DNA of 64,000 bases from Clostridia bacterium (GCA_017621735.1 JAGASM010000035.1:1-64000); one strand, 5' to 3'; positions 27,323-35,747 are shown, numbered from the stretch's first letter. Notes: generated by a model from the sequence alone, not told the origin. Made by a program: numbers and translations.

Positions 27323-28054
27323 TTATTCGGGGAGTTTATAGCAAAGGCGAATACGCTCTTTTTTGGTAAGTGCGCCAACCGCGCTTACAATCAATTTTCC
27401 CTTTCCGCGAACGGCTACGCAGTCGCCTTCTTTTAATTCTTTTGCGTTTTCCGAGCAAGGGAGCCCGTTGAGGGTAATTTTCTCGTTACGGAACAGTTCC
27501 AACGCTTCCGCACGGGAAAAATGAAAGACGGCGCAAACGATACAATCGCACCGCAAGGAAGAAACGGTCGTGCTTTCTTCCCGATAATTGCGAACGGGAG
27601 AGGGGCGTTCTTCCGTCCTTTTGCAAACGACAGCGGTTTTTCCGATAGAAGTGAGGTGTTCTTCCAAATAGGGCGCAATATGAGCAAGGCAGTAGCAATA
27701 TCCCACGTCGTCAAAAATAACGACGTCGCCGATTACACTCCGTTCCAAACCGAGGGAGAGGGCGCCGAGAAAATCACGGTGAGAAAAATGCGATACGTAT
27801 TTTTTATTTTTGGGCGTAATGCAAACGCAAGCGATAGGGAATGCGGCTTCGTACGCATTTCCAAATTTTGCAACGCAACGCACGCAGTTTTCCGCTCCGC
27901 CGAATAATTCGGGCGGACAAAAGGAAAAGCGCGCCTTTTCCGCGCGCAATCTTGCGCATTCGCTTTCGCTTAAAAAATCGGAAAAAAGCACGCGCCCGTC
28001 GCGGAAACTTTTTCGCGCAAGGTCATCCATTCGATGAAAAAAGAGTTCGTCCAT
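27323..28054 (-). CDS. ylmH: YlmH-family S4-domain RNA-binding protein
   Basis: A 243-residue protein matching YlmH, a cell-division-associated RNA-binding protein that has been tied to ribosome-associated quality control in Bacilli. The diagnostic block FSHRDFLGALSLGLERS is followed by IGDVVIFDD. The C-terminal S4 domain (about 180-240) includes SRAEALELFRNEKITLNG. ATG 28054 is six bases after a TATAAT box, so the mRNA is predicted leaderless. It is divergent from yabP. Confidence 0.87.
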   Translation of the reverse strand: MDELFFHRMDDLARKSFRDGRVLFSDFLSESECARLRAEKARFSFCPPELFGGAENCVRCVAKFGNAYEAAFPIACVCITPKNKKYVSHFSHRDFLGALSLGLERSVIGDVVIFDDVGYCYCLAHIAPYLEEHLTSIGKTAVVCKRTEERPSPVRNYREESTTVSSLRCDCIVCAVFHFSRAEALELFRNEKITLNGLPCSENAKELKEGDCVAVRGKGKLIVSAVGALTKKERIRLCYKLPE

Positions 28055-28060
28055 ACAATC

Positions 28061-28089
28061 ATTATAAAACAAAATATTATTTTCGTCAA
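28061..28089 (-). promoter_or_regulatory. ylmH promoter, predicted leaderless
   Basis: Minus strand: TTGACG (28084-28089), 17 bp, TATAAT (28061-28066), six bases, then ATG at 28054. Confidence 0.85.
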
Positions 28090-28128
28090 GGCGTTCATGA
28101 ACGGACGCTTTCTTGCATACCGTAAATT

Positions 28129-28383
28129 ATGCAAGAGTTATCACAAAACAGTATTCTAACAGTGGAAACGGCGGGAAAAATTACCATGACGGGGGTGGCA
28201 AGTGTCGATAGTTTTTCAGACACGCTTCTCTCGGTTACCGTCGGCGGAAAAAAAGTCAAAATTGAAGGCGCACGGTTAAAAATTTTATCTTTTTCGCAAG
28301 GGAGTGGAAATTTTGTAGCGAGCGGAGAGGTGCACGCGGTGAAATACGGCGCCAAACTTTCCGTTTCAAAATTGTTCCGCTGA
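28129..28383 (+). CDS. yabP: YabP-family sporulation protein
   Basis: An 84-residue small protein of the YabP/YqfC family, needed for spore coat or cortex assembly in Bacillus. The family pattern is a short beta-rich protein with the core VASVDSFSDTLLSV and KIEGARLKILSFS, ending in SGEVHAVKY. Start ATG 28129; no clear ribosome site or promoter is seen. The next gene, yabQ, is its normal partner, which supports the call. Confidence 0.85.
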   Translation: MQELSQNSILTVETAGKITMTGVASVDSFSDTLLSVTVGGKKVKIEGARLKILSFSQGSGNFVASGEVHAVKYGAKLSVSKLFR

Positions 28384-28387
28384 ACAA

Positions 28388-28575
28388 AACGAGTCTATTT
28401 TTATCTTTCTCGTGGGGCTGCGAATAGGCTGAAAACCGTGAGAGAAGGAATTGCTTGAATGAGTGAAACGAGTCCTATTTTCATCTTTCTCGTGGGGCTG
28501 CGAATAGGCGGAAAACCGTGAGAGAAGGAATTGCTTGAATGAGTGAAACGAGTCCTATTTTTATCTTTCTCGTGT
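28388..28575 (+). repeat. 80-bp tandem repeat of the yabQ start
   Basis: Three tandem passes of the string GAGTCCTATTTTTATCTTTC begin at 28391, 28470 and 28550, two of them preceded by GAATGAGTGAAAC. Only the third pass leads into the full yabQ. The intervening DNA (CGTGGGGCTGCGAATAGG through GAGAAGGAATTGCTTGA) is shared by the first two copies. Confidence 0.95.
28459..28521 (+). pseudogene. Truncated duplicate of the yabQ start
   Basis: ATG 28459 begins the same MSETSPIFIFLV as yabQ and stops after 20 residues at 28521. It has the same upstream context (GAAGGAATTGCTTGA) as the real start, so it may be translated as a short decoy. Confidence 0.85.
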
Positions 28576-29048
28576 GTATAACGTGCGGGATTGCGAGCGG
28601 AATCATATACGACGCGGGTTATTTGGTGCGGACGTTTTTTCGTGCGCGTATAATAACGATTGTAACCGACGTTTGTTTCTTTTTGTTTTTCGCGTTGCTC
28701 TACGTGTTTCTCTCCCTAACGTTTGGTTTGCCAAACGTTAGGGCGTACATGCTTTTCGGTTGCCTATTCGGATTATTTCTTTATGTGAAAAGTTTTCACG
28801 GAATAGTTGCATTTTTTTCAAAGAAGGTGTATAATAGGTTTATTCATACAAAACAAAGGGAGAAACGCATTTATGCCGAATCCGGAAGAGAAGACGAAAC
28901 GTATCATTCAAGGGGCGACCGTCGCGGGCGTCGTACTTCTCGTATTTCTTCTCATCGTCATGATTTATCAATTCGTTCGCATCGGCGTGCTTTCGGCGGA
29001 GAAAAAACGGCTCACCGAAGAAATCAACGCACTCGAACAAGAGATTGA
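28539..29048 (+). CDS. yabQ: YabQ-family spore cortex biosynthesis protein, C-terminally extended
   Basis: A 169-residue membrane protein; the first 110 residues match YabQ (about four helices: GIASGIIYDAGYLVR, ITIVTDVCFFLFFALL, MLFGCLFGLFLYVK), required for cortex formation. The usual family protein would end soon after RFIHTKQREKR. Here the frame runs on for about 55 basic residues through divIC in another frame, overlapping it by 176 bp, so the tail is probably an accidental read-through. ATG follows AAGGAATTGCTTGA. Confidence 0.8.
   Translation: MSETSPIFIFLVCITCGIASGIIYDAGYLVRTFFRARIITIVTDVCFFLFFALLYVFLSLTFGLPNVRAYMLFGCLFGLFLYVKSFHGIVAFFSKKVYNRFIHTKQREKRIYAESGREDETYHSRGDRRGRRTSRISSHRHDLSIRSHRRAFGGEKTAHRRNQRTRTRD
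28807..28835 (+). promoter_or_regulatory. divIC promoter
   Basis: TTGCAT (28807-28812), 17 bp, TATAAT (28830-28835), lying inside the 3' part of yabQ. Confidence 0.75.
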
Positions 29049-29142
29049 AAATAACGAGAACAGTTTGGAGTACTATAGCAGCGCGTTCTATTTGGAACAA
29101 CTTGCACGGGAGTACGGGTGCGTCAATCCCCCTCAGAATTAA
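28873..29142 (+). CDS. divIC: Septum formation initiator DivIC/FtsB family
   Basis: An 89-residue bitopic protein with one helix (about residues 16-36, VAGVVLLVFLLIVMIYQFV) followed by a short coiled coil (SAEKKRLTEEINALEQEIE) and the closing YYSSAFYLEQLAREYG typical of DivIC/FtsB. It should link division proteins at the septum. The start at 28873 follows GGGAG. In Bacilli yabP, yabQ and divIC also lie together, so this is conserved synteny. Confidence 0.9.
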   Translation: MPNPEEKTKRIIQGATVAGVVLLVFLLIVMIYQFVRIGVLSAEKKRLTEEINALEQEIENNENSLEYYSSAFYLEQLAREYGCVNPPQN

Positions 29143-29143
29143 T

Positions 29144-30007
29144 ATGAAAGCGGTAGCAATTATCGATATCGGGTCAAATTCCGTTCGTCTCATGTTTTGG
29201 GCGGACGGAAAAACTATATTTAAGAGACTTTGTACGACCCGTTTAGGGGAAGGAATTGCAACTTCTCCCTTCTTAAAAGAAGAGGCGATCGAACGCACGG
29301 TAACCGCCGTAGCCTGCTTTTATCGGCAGGCGCTTGAAAGCGGAGCGCATTCCGTTTATGCGTTTGCAACTGCCGCCGTCCGTTCTGCGGAAAACGGCGG
29401 GGAGTTTTGCGCTCGCGTAAAAGAGAGGTGCGGGCTTACCGTTGACGTCGTTTCGGGCGACGAGGAAGCGCACCTTGCTCTTGACGGGGTGCTCGGCGAT
29501 TCGGACGGTGGAATTTTGGATATCGGCGGGGCAAGCACGGAGGTTTGCTTGCGCGAGCAAGGGAGAACCGTTTACGCGCAATCTTTTCCCGTTGGCGCCG
29601 TACGCTTACACGATGCGTGTAAAGAGGACAAAGAACGTTTATTGTCCGTCATCCATCATGCGTTAGAGGAACTTGACGGGGAGCGGGAGTACCGCAACTT
29701 GTATGCCGTCGGCGGGACTGCTACGACGGTCGCCGCCATTCTCCTCCAAATGGATGTGTATGACGCGAAAAAAATTCAAGACTACCGTATGAAAACGGAC
29801 GACGTGCGAATCCTTTCCGATCGGTTGCTTTCTATGACGGTGGAACAGCGCCGCGCCTTAAAGGGGCTGGATGAAAAGCGGGCGGATATCATTGCAGGCG
29901 GAGCGCTTTTGCTGTATTGCGCGATGAAAAAAATGAACTTAACGGAAATAACTCTTTCCGATCGAGATAATTTAGAAGGGTATTTGATAAGGAGACGTTT
30001 GGGGTGA
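29144..30007 (+). CDS. Ppx/GppA phosphatase family protein
   Basis: A 287-residue single-module member of the exopolyphosphatase / guanosine pentaphosphatase family with an actin-like ATPase fold. Phosphate-binding motifs: DIGSNSVRLM at the N-terminus and ILDIGGASTEV near residue 123, then YAVGGTATT. The HD-type C-terminal domain of longer Ppx proteins is absent. No ribosome site is seen; the gene begins 1 bp after the divIC stop and probably relies on coupled translation. Whether it cuts polyphosphate or pppGpp is unknown. Confidence 0.87.
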   Translation: MKAVAIIDIGSNSVRLMFWADGKTIFKRLCTTRLGEGIATSPFLKEEAIERTVTAVACFYRQALESGAHSVYAFATAAVRSAENGGEFCARVKERCGLTVDVVSGDEEAHLALDGVLGDSDGGILDIGGASTEVCLREQGRTVYAQSFPVGAVRLHDACKEDKERLLSVIHHALEELDGEREYRNLYAVGGTATTVAAILLQMDVYDAKKIQDYRMKTDDVRILSDRLLSMTVEQRRALKGLDEKRADIIAGGALLLYCAMKKMNLTEITLSDRDNLEGYLIRRRLG

Positions 30008-31083
30008 GCGGACGCACGAGAGAAATTTTATATCGCATAACGACGGCAATCCTTCTCCTTTTGACGGTTGCGGGAACAGTATTGATTGCCATGCGCGGCG
30101 TTCGCCACGTTGAGGAGGATTGGCGATATTATCTTTCCTTTGCGCTTGCACTCGTCGCGTTGATCCTTCTGCCCGTGAATGCGTTCGTGCACGAGGTGGG
30201 GCATCTCGTGTTCGGTTGGCTTGCGGGAATGAAGTTTTCTTCCGTACGCTTTGGAAGATTGCGCGTTTATCGCATGGGGAAACACATTCACGCGCGTTTT
30301 CTCCGTCGGAGCGAAGTGGTCGGATCGAGTGAAATGTTTCCGAAAAACGCAAACAAAATGCGCGGGAAAACGGTATTTTACGCGCTGGGCGGGGGGGCGT
30401 TTAACGTCCTCTATGCCGCGGCGTTTTTGACGTGTTTTTTCCTCGTTCCCATTTCGCCTTTGCTTTTCTTTTTTCAACTGTTCGTTCCGCTCAATTTATT
30501 CGAGGGGTTGATGAGTTTCTATCCCGCGGACACTCCGACGGGAAAAACGGACGGGCGCCTTGTCAAAGACTTGATCAAAGGCGAATCGAGTGCCATTGTA
30601 ACCCTCCGAGTTTTGACGGCGCAAGGATTGTTGCACCGCGGTACGTTTGATCAAATTGACGAAGGGATTCTTTTCGACGTTCCCGTCGTTCGCGAAGACG
30701 ATCCGTCCTATCCCGCTTTGTTGCAGTTGCAATATTCCTATTTGTTTTATTGCGGAAGGGATGAAGAGGGGATAAAAAAACTAAACCGAATGCGCGACAT
30801 TTACGAAGAACTTCCGGAACAAATTCAAGCGGACGTCGCGTGCGATTTTGTCTTTGCCTTTTCTTGTATCGCGCAAGATAAAACGTGCGTTAACACATAT
30901 TTTCCGTATTTGAAGGGTGCGGAAGGAACCCTCGCTTACTTGCGCGCGATGGCGGGAGTTTCCGTACAAGAGGAAGAAAAGAAAGATTTTATAGAAAAAG
31001 CGTTGGGACAAGCGGAAAAAGAGCCCCTTTTCGGGATTGCGGAAATGGAGCGCGCTTATCTTGCGAGAATTGAAAAAAAATAA
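30004..31083 (+). CDS. Membrane zinc metalloprotease, M50 (site-2-protease-like)
   Basis: A 359-residue membrane protein with HEVGH at about residues 60-64, the zinc-binding motif of the M50 family, and a later membrane segment (about 125-165). DTPTGKTDG near residues 178-186 is the likely site of the third metal ligand Asp. The C-terminal 150 residues are soluble and helix rich. GTG start overlaps the stop of the previous gene (GTGA at 30004-30007). It may belong to a regulated-proteolysis pathway, but the substrate is unknown. Confidence 0.75.
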   Translation: MSGRTREILYRITTAILLLLTVAGTVLIAMRGVRHVEEDWRYYLSFALALVALILLPVNAFVHEVGHLVFGWLAGMKFSSVRFGRLRVYRMGKHIHARFLRRSEVVGSSEMFPKNANKMRGKTVFYALGGGAFNVLYAAAFLTCFFLVPISPLLFFFQLFVPLNLFEGLMSFYPADTPTGKTDGRLVKDLIKGESSAIVTLRVLTAQGLLHRGTFDQIDEGILFDVPVVREDDPSYPALLQLQYSYLFYCGRDEEGIKKLNRMRDIYEELPEQIQADVACDFVFAFSCIAQDKTCVNTYFPYLKGAEGTLAYLRAMAGVSVQEEEKKDFIEKALGQAEKEPLFGIAEMERAYLARIEKK

Positions 31084-31108
31084 AAGTTCTGCCAAAAGCA
31101 GAACTTTT
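31082..31108. terminator. Intrinsic terminator after the M50 gene
   Basis: AAAAGTTCTGC / GCAGAACTTTT, loop CAAAA, overlapping the stop codon region. Confidence 0.88.
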
Positions 31109-31192
31109 CCATACAAACGAAGATGCGCCGATTTATGGGCGTGAAACGGCAAGAGAACGCCGTGAAAAGCGAGTATGAAGTTGTAGGGAGTT

Positions 31193-31399
31193 TTACTCCT
31201 CCGCAAGACCGAGTAAATAATCGGCGGAAACGTTAAAATAACGTGCAACCTTTGCGACGTTCGACGCGGTTGGGTCACTTTTGTTTGTTTCCCAATAGCA
31301 GACGATTCCAAGACTGACACCCAGATCCCTCGCTACAGTCGCTTGTGAAAGGCCTCGTTCTTTTCTCAGTTCCATGAGTCGTTCGGAAAAAATCTTCAT
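31193..31399 (-). CDS. XRE-family helix-turn-helix regulator
   Basis: A 68-residue DNA-binding protein made of a single Cro/C1-type helix-turn-helix: ERLMELRKERGLSQ, VARDLGVSLG, then YFNVSADYLLGL. It has no sensor domain. ATG 31399 sits six bases after TATAAT and has no ribosome site, so a leaderless mRNA is predicted. The target is unknown; it is divergent from the phosphatase/GH127 pair and might regulate it. Confidence 0.88.
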   Translation of the reverse strand: MKIFSERLMELRKERGLSQATVARDLGVSLGIVCYWETNKSDPTASNVAKVARYFNVSADYLLGLAEE

Positions 31400-31405
31400 G
31401 CGTAT

Positions 31406-31434
31406 ATTATAACGATTATCACAAAGAATGGCAA
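31406..31434 (-). promoter_or_regulatory. XRE regulator promoter, predicted leaderless
   Basis: Minus strand: TTGCCA (31429-31434), 17 bp, TATAAT (31406-31411), ATACGC, ATG at 31399. Confidence 0.85.
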
Positions 31435-31519
31435 GGGCTTTTCAAAATATTTATAAAATTTCTCAAAAAAATTTTTTTCTGATTGAAAGAAAACGATGCC
31501 GCGCAAAAGGGGGAAGAGG

Positions 31520-32002
31520 ATGAAAAAAATAATACGGTTGATTTTTATTTGTCACGGAAACATTTGCCGTTCTCCTATGGCGGAGAGCGTCATGGCGTAT
31601 CTTGTAAAAGAGAGGGGGCTTGACGGGGAGATCGTTGTATCTTCCGCCGCCGCTCATACGGACGAGATCGGGAATCCTCCCCACTACGGCACACGGGAAA
31701 AACTCAAACAAGAGGGGATTCCGCTCGTTCCGCACCGCGCGCGCCTACTTACCGCAAACGACGGCGGAAAATACGATTATTTTCTTGGAATGGATGATGC
31801 GAACGTACGGGATATCCGTCGGATTCTTCCTTCCGAATGTAACGGTAAAATTTTCCGTTTGCTTGATTTTACAAATACGCCCCGCGCGATTGCCGATCCT
31901 TGGTATACGGGCAATTTCGACGCGACTTTTAACGACGTTTTAGCGGGGTGTAACGCATTGTTAGACTATTTAGGAAAAGAAAACGCGAGGGATTTGACGT
32001 GA
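31520..32002 (+). CDS. Low-molecular-weight protein tyrosine phosphatase
   Basis: A 160-residue LMW-PTP. The P-loop FICHGNICRSP carries nucleophile Cys and Arg in the C-x5-R-S pattern, and the general acid is the Asp of ADPWYTGNF near residue 136. Such enzymes remove phosphate from tyrosine (or arginine) on proteins. The start at 31520 follows AGGGGGAAGAGG. Its stop overlaps the GTG of the GH127 gene (GTGA at 31999-32002), an unexpected partner. Confidence 0.93.
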   Translation: MKKIIRLIFICHGNICRSPMAESVMAYLVKERGLDGEIVVSSAAAHTDEIGNPPHYGTREKLKQEGIPLVPHRARLLTANDGGKYDYFLGMDDANVRDIRRILPSECNGKIFRLLDFTNTPRAIADPWYTGNFDATFNDVLAGCNALLDYLGKENARDLT

Positions 32003-34344
32003 GAAACTCCTATTTTCCTCTTGGGAGCATAGAAGTTCTCGACGGGTATTCTAAAAACGCATTTGAAAAAGAGATAGAATACCTTCTTTCTTTGGAAGAA
32101 GGACGGCTTCTCGCGGGCTTTTACCAAAACGCGGGGATTCAGACTCCGTTCGTTCGATACGGCGGTTGGGAAAATTCCCTCATCGGCGGGCATACGATCG
32201 GACACTATTTGACCGCGCTTTCGCAAGCAAGCGTTCACGCAAACGGAACGGAGTGCGTAAAAGAGAAGATTAGACGAAAAATTTCCCGCATTTTAGACGG
32301 GTTTGACGAATGTCAGCGCGCGTTGGGGAGCGGATTGATTTGGGGGGCAACCCTGCCTGAACGGGGGCGAATCGAATCGCAATTTGACGCGGTAGAAGAG
32401 GGGAAGTCGAATATCGTCAAAGAGTCGTGGGTGCCGTGGTATACCGTGCATAAATTGTTGAGCGGATTGATCGTTTGCTTCCGCTTGACGGGGGAAGTTC
32501 GGGCGAAAACGGTTGCCGTCCGTCTTGGGAAATGGATTGTAAATCGGGTATCAAGGTGGGACGAGCAAACGAGAAAGACCGTTTTATCCATCGAGTACGG
32601 CGGGATGAACGACTGTTTATACGACTTGTACGAAATAACGGGGGAAACGTCGTTTGCCGTTTGCGCGCATGCGTTTGACGAGGAGGATTTGTTTGATAAA
32701 ATTCTTTCGCGGCAACCGAACGTATTAAAGGGAAAGCACGCAAATACGACCATTCCGAAGATTTTAGGCGCGTTGAACAGATATCGCGTTTTACACGGGA
32801 AGGAACTCTGCGGGGAGATGATCGACGCGGAGCGCTATTTGCAAGTTGCGAAAACGTTTTTCCATACGGTCGTCGAAAAACATACCTACGTTACGGGTGG
32901 AAATTCCGAATGGGAACATTTCGGAGAGGACGGAATATTAGACCGAAAACGCACCAACTGTAATTGTGAAACGTGCAATGCATATAATATGTTGTTTCTT
33001 GCGCGCGGATTATTTTCTTTGACGGGAGAGAAGGAATACGCCGATTTTTACGAACGGACGTATTTGAACAGTATATTATCTTCGCAAAATCCGCAAACGG
33101 GCATGACAACGTATTTTCAGCCGATGGCAAGCGGTTTTTTCAAAGTTTACGGGGAGCCGTTCGATAAGTTTTGGTGTTGCACGGGAAGTGGAATGGAAAA
33201 TTTTACCAAACTCGGCGACGGGATTTATACCCGTTTCGACGGGGGGATTTCCGTACAGTTATACCTCTCTTCCCGATTAAAAACGGAAGAGGTTACCCTC
33301 GTGCAAACGACGAATTTTCCTTGGGAAGAAACTGCGCAATTTCAAGTGGAACGCGCGGAAAAGCCCGTAGATCTCCGCTTCCGCCGCCCCGACTGGGCAA
33401 AGGGGGAAATGAAACTTTCCGTAAACGGAAGGGCGTTGCTGTCTACAGGGGGCGAATACGAAAAAGTGCGGGTTGCGGAAGGGGATCGGATCGCCGTTAC
33501 AATTACGCAAGGAATCACGTTGCATCTGCTTTCGGACGATGAGAGCGCAACTGCGTTTTGCTACGGCGGATACGTTTTGAGCGCCGATTTGGGACGTGAA
33601 GAAATGGAAACGGCACAAACGGGCGTTATCGTAACCGTTCCGAAACGAAAAATATGCGCAACGGAAACAATTTATTTCGACGACTTGCAGCGGATAACGT
33701 CCGCGCCTGACGTATGTTTTAGGCGAGAGGGGGAAATACTCCGTTTGACGGAGGGGGATCTGCCCCTTCAATTTGGGCTTCATTACCAACGTTACCGTGA
33801 GCGGTACGGAATTTACTGGTACTTAAAAGAGGGGGATCGCCGTGCGGAAGAACGTCGCGAACGCCCCGTGTTGGACGTCGTTCAAGTGGGGTACGGTCAG
33901 TATGAAAGCGACGAATTGCACGCGATGCGCGAAATGGATTCCGTCGGCGTAACGTCGGAGGGAACGTACCGATTTGCAAAGGCGGGGGGATGTTTTGCTT
34001 ATGACGTCGCGGTAGATGCGCATAAGAAAAACGTCCTTTCCATTCGTTTGCGCGCGGAGGATAGTTTCAAACCGCTAAAAATTTCAGTCGGCGATGCCGT
34101 CGTGTTTGACGAAGTTTTGTTGTACGCGCAAGAGGAGAAAGAATATGTGCGCGAAATTCCGCTTTCCGATGCGCAAATCAATCGCGCGGTAAAACGGAAG
34201 AAGGCGTTCGGTAAGACGTATACCGTAGTTACCGTAAAGGTCGAAGGAAGCGATCGGGAAGAAAGCGCGCGGCTTTGTTCTTTCCTCACCGTGTACGGCG
34301 ACGAAAAGGAATCGCTTGACGGAAAACGCGGTACGAAAAAGTAA
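31999..34344 (+). CDS. GH127-family glycoside hydrolase (beta-L-arabinofuranosidase type)
   Basis: A 781-residue cytosolic enzyme (no signal peptide) of the GH127 family, (alpha/alpha)6 barrel plus beta sandwiches. The family's catalytic/zinc residues are seen as NCETCNAYNM (about residue 320) and FWCCTGSGMENF (about 391). In characterised members the nucleophile is the first Cys of this pair, held by zinc. Early motifs GGHTIGHYL and NTTIPKILGALNRYRV fit as well. GTG start overlaps the phosphatase stop. The 3' end has a nearby echo that carries another stop (34362-34396). Confidence 0.85.
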   Translation: MRNSYFPLGSIEVLDGYSKNAFEKEIEYLLSLEEGRLLAGFYQNAGIQTPFVRYGGWENSLIGGHTIGHYLTALSQASVHANGTECVKEKIRRKISRILDGFDECQRALGSGLIWGATLPERGRIESQFDAVEEGKSNIVKESWVPWYTVHKLLSGLIVCFRLTGEVRAKTVAVRLGKWIVNRVSRWDEQTRKTVLSIEYGGMNDCLYDLYEITGETSFAVCAHAFDEEDLFDKILSRQPNVLKGKHANTTIPKILGALNRYRVLHGKELCGEMIDAERYLQVAKTFFHTVVEKHTYVTGGNSEWEHFGEDGILDRKRTNCNCETCNAYNMLFLARGLFSLTGEKEYADFYERTYLNSILSSQNPQTGMTTYFQPMASGFFKVYGEPFDKFWCCTGSGMENFTKLGDGIYTRFDGGISVQLYLSSRLKTEEVTLVQTTNFPWEETAQFQVERAEKPVDLRFRRPDWAKGEMKLSVNGRALLSTGGEYEKVRVAEGDRIAVTITQGITLHLLSDDESATAFCYGGYVLSADLGREEMETAQTGVIVTVPKRKICATETIYFDDLQRITSAPDVCFRREGEILRLTEGDLPLQFGLHYQRYRERYGIYWYLKEGDRRAEERRERPVLDVVQVGYGQYESDELHAMREMDSVGVTSEGTYRFAKAGGCFAYDVAVDAHKKNVLSIRLRAEDSFKPLKISVGDAVVFDEVLLYAQEEKEYVREIPLSDAQINRAVKRKKAFGKTYTVVTVKVEGSDREESARLCSFLTVYGDEKESLDGKRGTKK

Positions 34345-34396
34345 AAAACTACCCGCCCCGTGCTTTGTTGTGTACGGCGGCGAAAAGGAAAACTAA
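34272..34396 (+). repeat. Echo of the GH127 gene end
   Basis: GTGTACGGCGACGAAAAGGA (34291-34310) in the gene is repeated as GTGTACGGCGGCGAAAAGGA (34370-34389) past the stop, preceded in both by GCTTTGTT. The second copy reads VYGGEKEN then TAA, like an alternative gene end. Confidence 0.75.
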
Positions 34397-34417
34397 CACA
34401 TATAAGGAGAAAATAAT

Positions 34418-35209
34418 ATGAATCCGACGCTCATGACCATTCTTGGGTTTTTCATTTTATTTGCGATGACAACGCTCGGCGCTGCCCTCGTTTATTTATT
34501 TCGCGGGGAGATTTCCGAACGGATCAACACCCTCTTTTTGGGGTTTGCAGCGGGGGTTATGATCGCGGCGTCCGTTTGGTCGCTGTTAATTCCCGCGATG
34601 GAGCAATCGGAAGAGGCTTGGGGAGCATGGAGTTTTGTGCCCGCTGCGGTCGGTTTTTTGCTCGGCGCGCTGTTCCTTGTTTTGCTCGACAAAATTATTC
34701 CCCACTTTCATAGCGGAACGCAAGAGGAAGAAGGTCCTCACGTTGCAATGCGAAAGTCGATCAAACTCTTTCTTGCGGTTGCCATTCATAATATTCCCGA
34801 AGGGCTTGCGGTAGGGTTTGCGTTTGGCGCGGCGGCTGCGCTTGGCGAAACGGCGGCGTACGTTTCGGCGCTCGCGCTTGCGGTCGGAATCGGGATTCAG
34901 AATTTCCCGGAAGGCGCTGCGGTAACCTTCCCGTTAAAGGAGTCGTTGGGGAGCCGCCATAAGGCGTTCTTGTGTGGCGCGGCAAGCGGGGCTGTCGAGC
35001 CTTTGTCCGCCGTCGTCGGATATTTCCTCGCGGCGGCGCTCACCTCGTTGCAGCCTTGGTTTCTCGCCTTTTCCGCAGGGGCAATGGTCTTTGTCGTTGC
35101 CGAAGATCTGATTCCCGACGCACACGTTTCCCGCCATCCGCACCTTGGAACTTGGGGCGTCGTTGCAGGGTTTCTCGTCATGATGATTCTCGACGTTGCG
35201 CTCGGATAA
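34418..35209 (+). CDS. ZIP family metal transporter
   Basis: A 263-residue eight-helix ZIP transporter (ZupT-like), importing zinc, iron or manganese. The metal-binding helices read HNIPEGLAVGFAFG (helix IV, about residues 123-136) and NFPEGAAVTFPLK (helix V). Between helices III and IV lies a short acidic/His loop (HFHSGTQEEEGPH). ATG follows AAGGAG. It stands before the MntR-type repressor, which would fit manganese or iron as cargo. Confidence 0.92.
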   Translation: MNPTLMTILGFFILFAMTTLGAALVYLFRGEISERINTLFLGFAAGVMIAASVWSLLIPAMEQSEEAWGAWSFVPAAVGFLLGALFLVLLDKIIPHFHSGTQEEEGPHVAMRKSIKLFLAVAIHNIPEGLAVGFAFGAAAALGETAAYVSALALAVGIGIQNFPEGAAVTFPLKESLGSRHKAFLCGAASGAVEPLSAVVGYFLAAALTSLQPWFLAFSAGAMVFVVAEDLIPDAHVSRHPHLGTWGVVAGFLVMMILDVALG

Positions 35210-35217
35210 AATAGGGC

Positions 35218-35246
35218 TTTACAAACGGCTCAAAATGGTTTATAAT
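35218..35246 (+). promoter_or_regulatory. Promoter of the DtxR-family repressor
   Basis: TTTACA (35218-35223), 17 bp, TATAAT (35241-35246); leader has AGAGGGA before ATG 35266. Confidence 0.88.
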
Positions 35247-35265
35247 AGGAATAAGAGGGAAACAA

Positions 35266-35631
35266 ATGAGAACGCATGAATCGGAAGAAATGTATTTGGA
35301 GACGATTCTCCTATTAAAAGAACGGATGCAAACCGTTCGTTCCGTTGACGTTGTAACCGAACTCGGCTATGCAAAGTCGAGCGTGTCCCGCGCGGTCAAT
35401 TTGCTTGCGGGGAAGGGGCTCATTGCCATCGACGGAAACGGAGATATCACTTTGACGGAAGAAGGCAAAAAGAAGGCCGCGGATATTTATCAACGCCACC
35501 GCGTCATCACGGAAGTGCTTGTCAAAATGGGGGCGGAACGGAATTCGGCGGAAGAAAATGCTTGTAGAATCGAGCACGTTATTTCAGAAGACGTCCTTGC
35601 CGTCTTGGAAAAATTTAATCAAGAGCATTAA
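35266..35631 (+). CDS. DtxR/MntR-family metal-dependent repressor
   Basis: A 121-residue winged-helix repressor with the DtxR N-terminal domain (about 1-60, helix-turn-helix VDVVTELGYAKSSVSRAV) and dimer/metal domain (about 61-121, RHRVITEVLVKMG, ACRIEHVIS). No SH3/FeoA-like third domain, so MntR-like rather than IdeR-like. Metal ligands are probably in the Glu/His/Cys residues of the second helix bundle (Cys and His in ACRIEHV). Expected to bind DNA with Mn or Fe and repress uptake, likely the upstream ZIP gene. Confidence 0.87.
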   Translation: MRTHESEEMYLETILLLKERMQTVRSVDVVTELGYAKSSVSRAVNLLAGKGLIAIDGNGDITLTEEGKKKAADIYQRHRVITEVLVKMGAERNSAEENACRIEHVISEDVLAVLEKFNQEH

Positions 35632-35661
35632 AAAAAGCCCGACTATCCGTCGGGTTTTTTC
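35632..35661. terminator. Intrinsic terminator
   Basis: AAAGCCCGAC / GTCGGGTTTTTT with loop TATCC, directly after the repressor stop. Confidence 0.92.
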
Positions 35662-35747
35662 ATAAAAAATAGAGGGGAACGTAAATCGAACACGTTAGTT
35701 CCGTTTGTACAAAAAGGCGGTTTATTTGGACTATTACCGCAAAGCAG

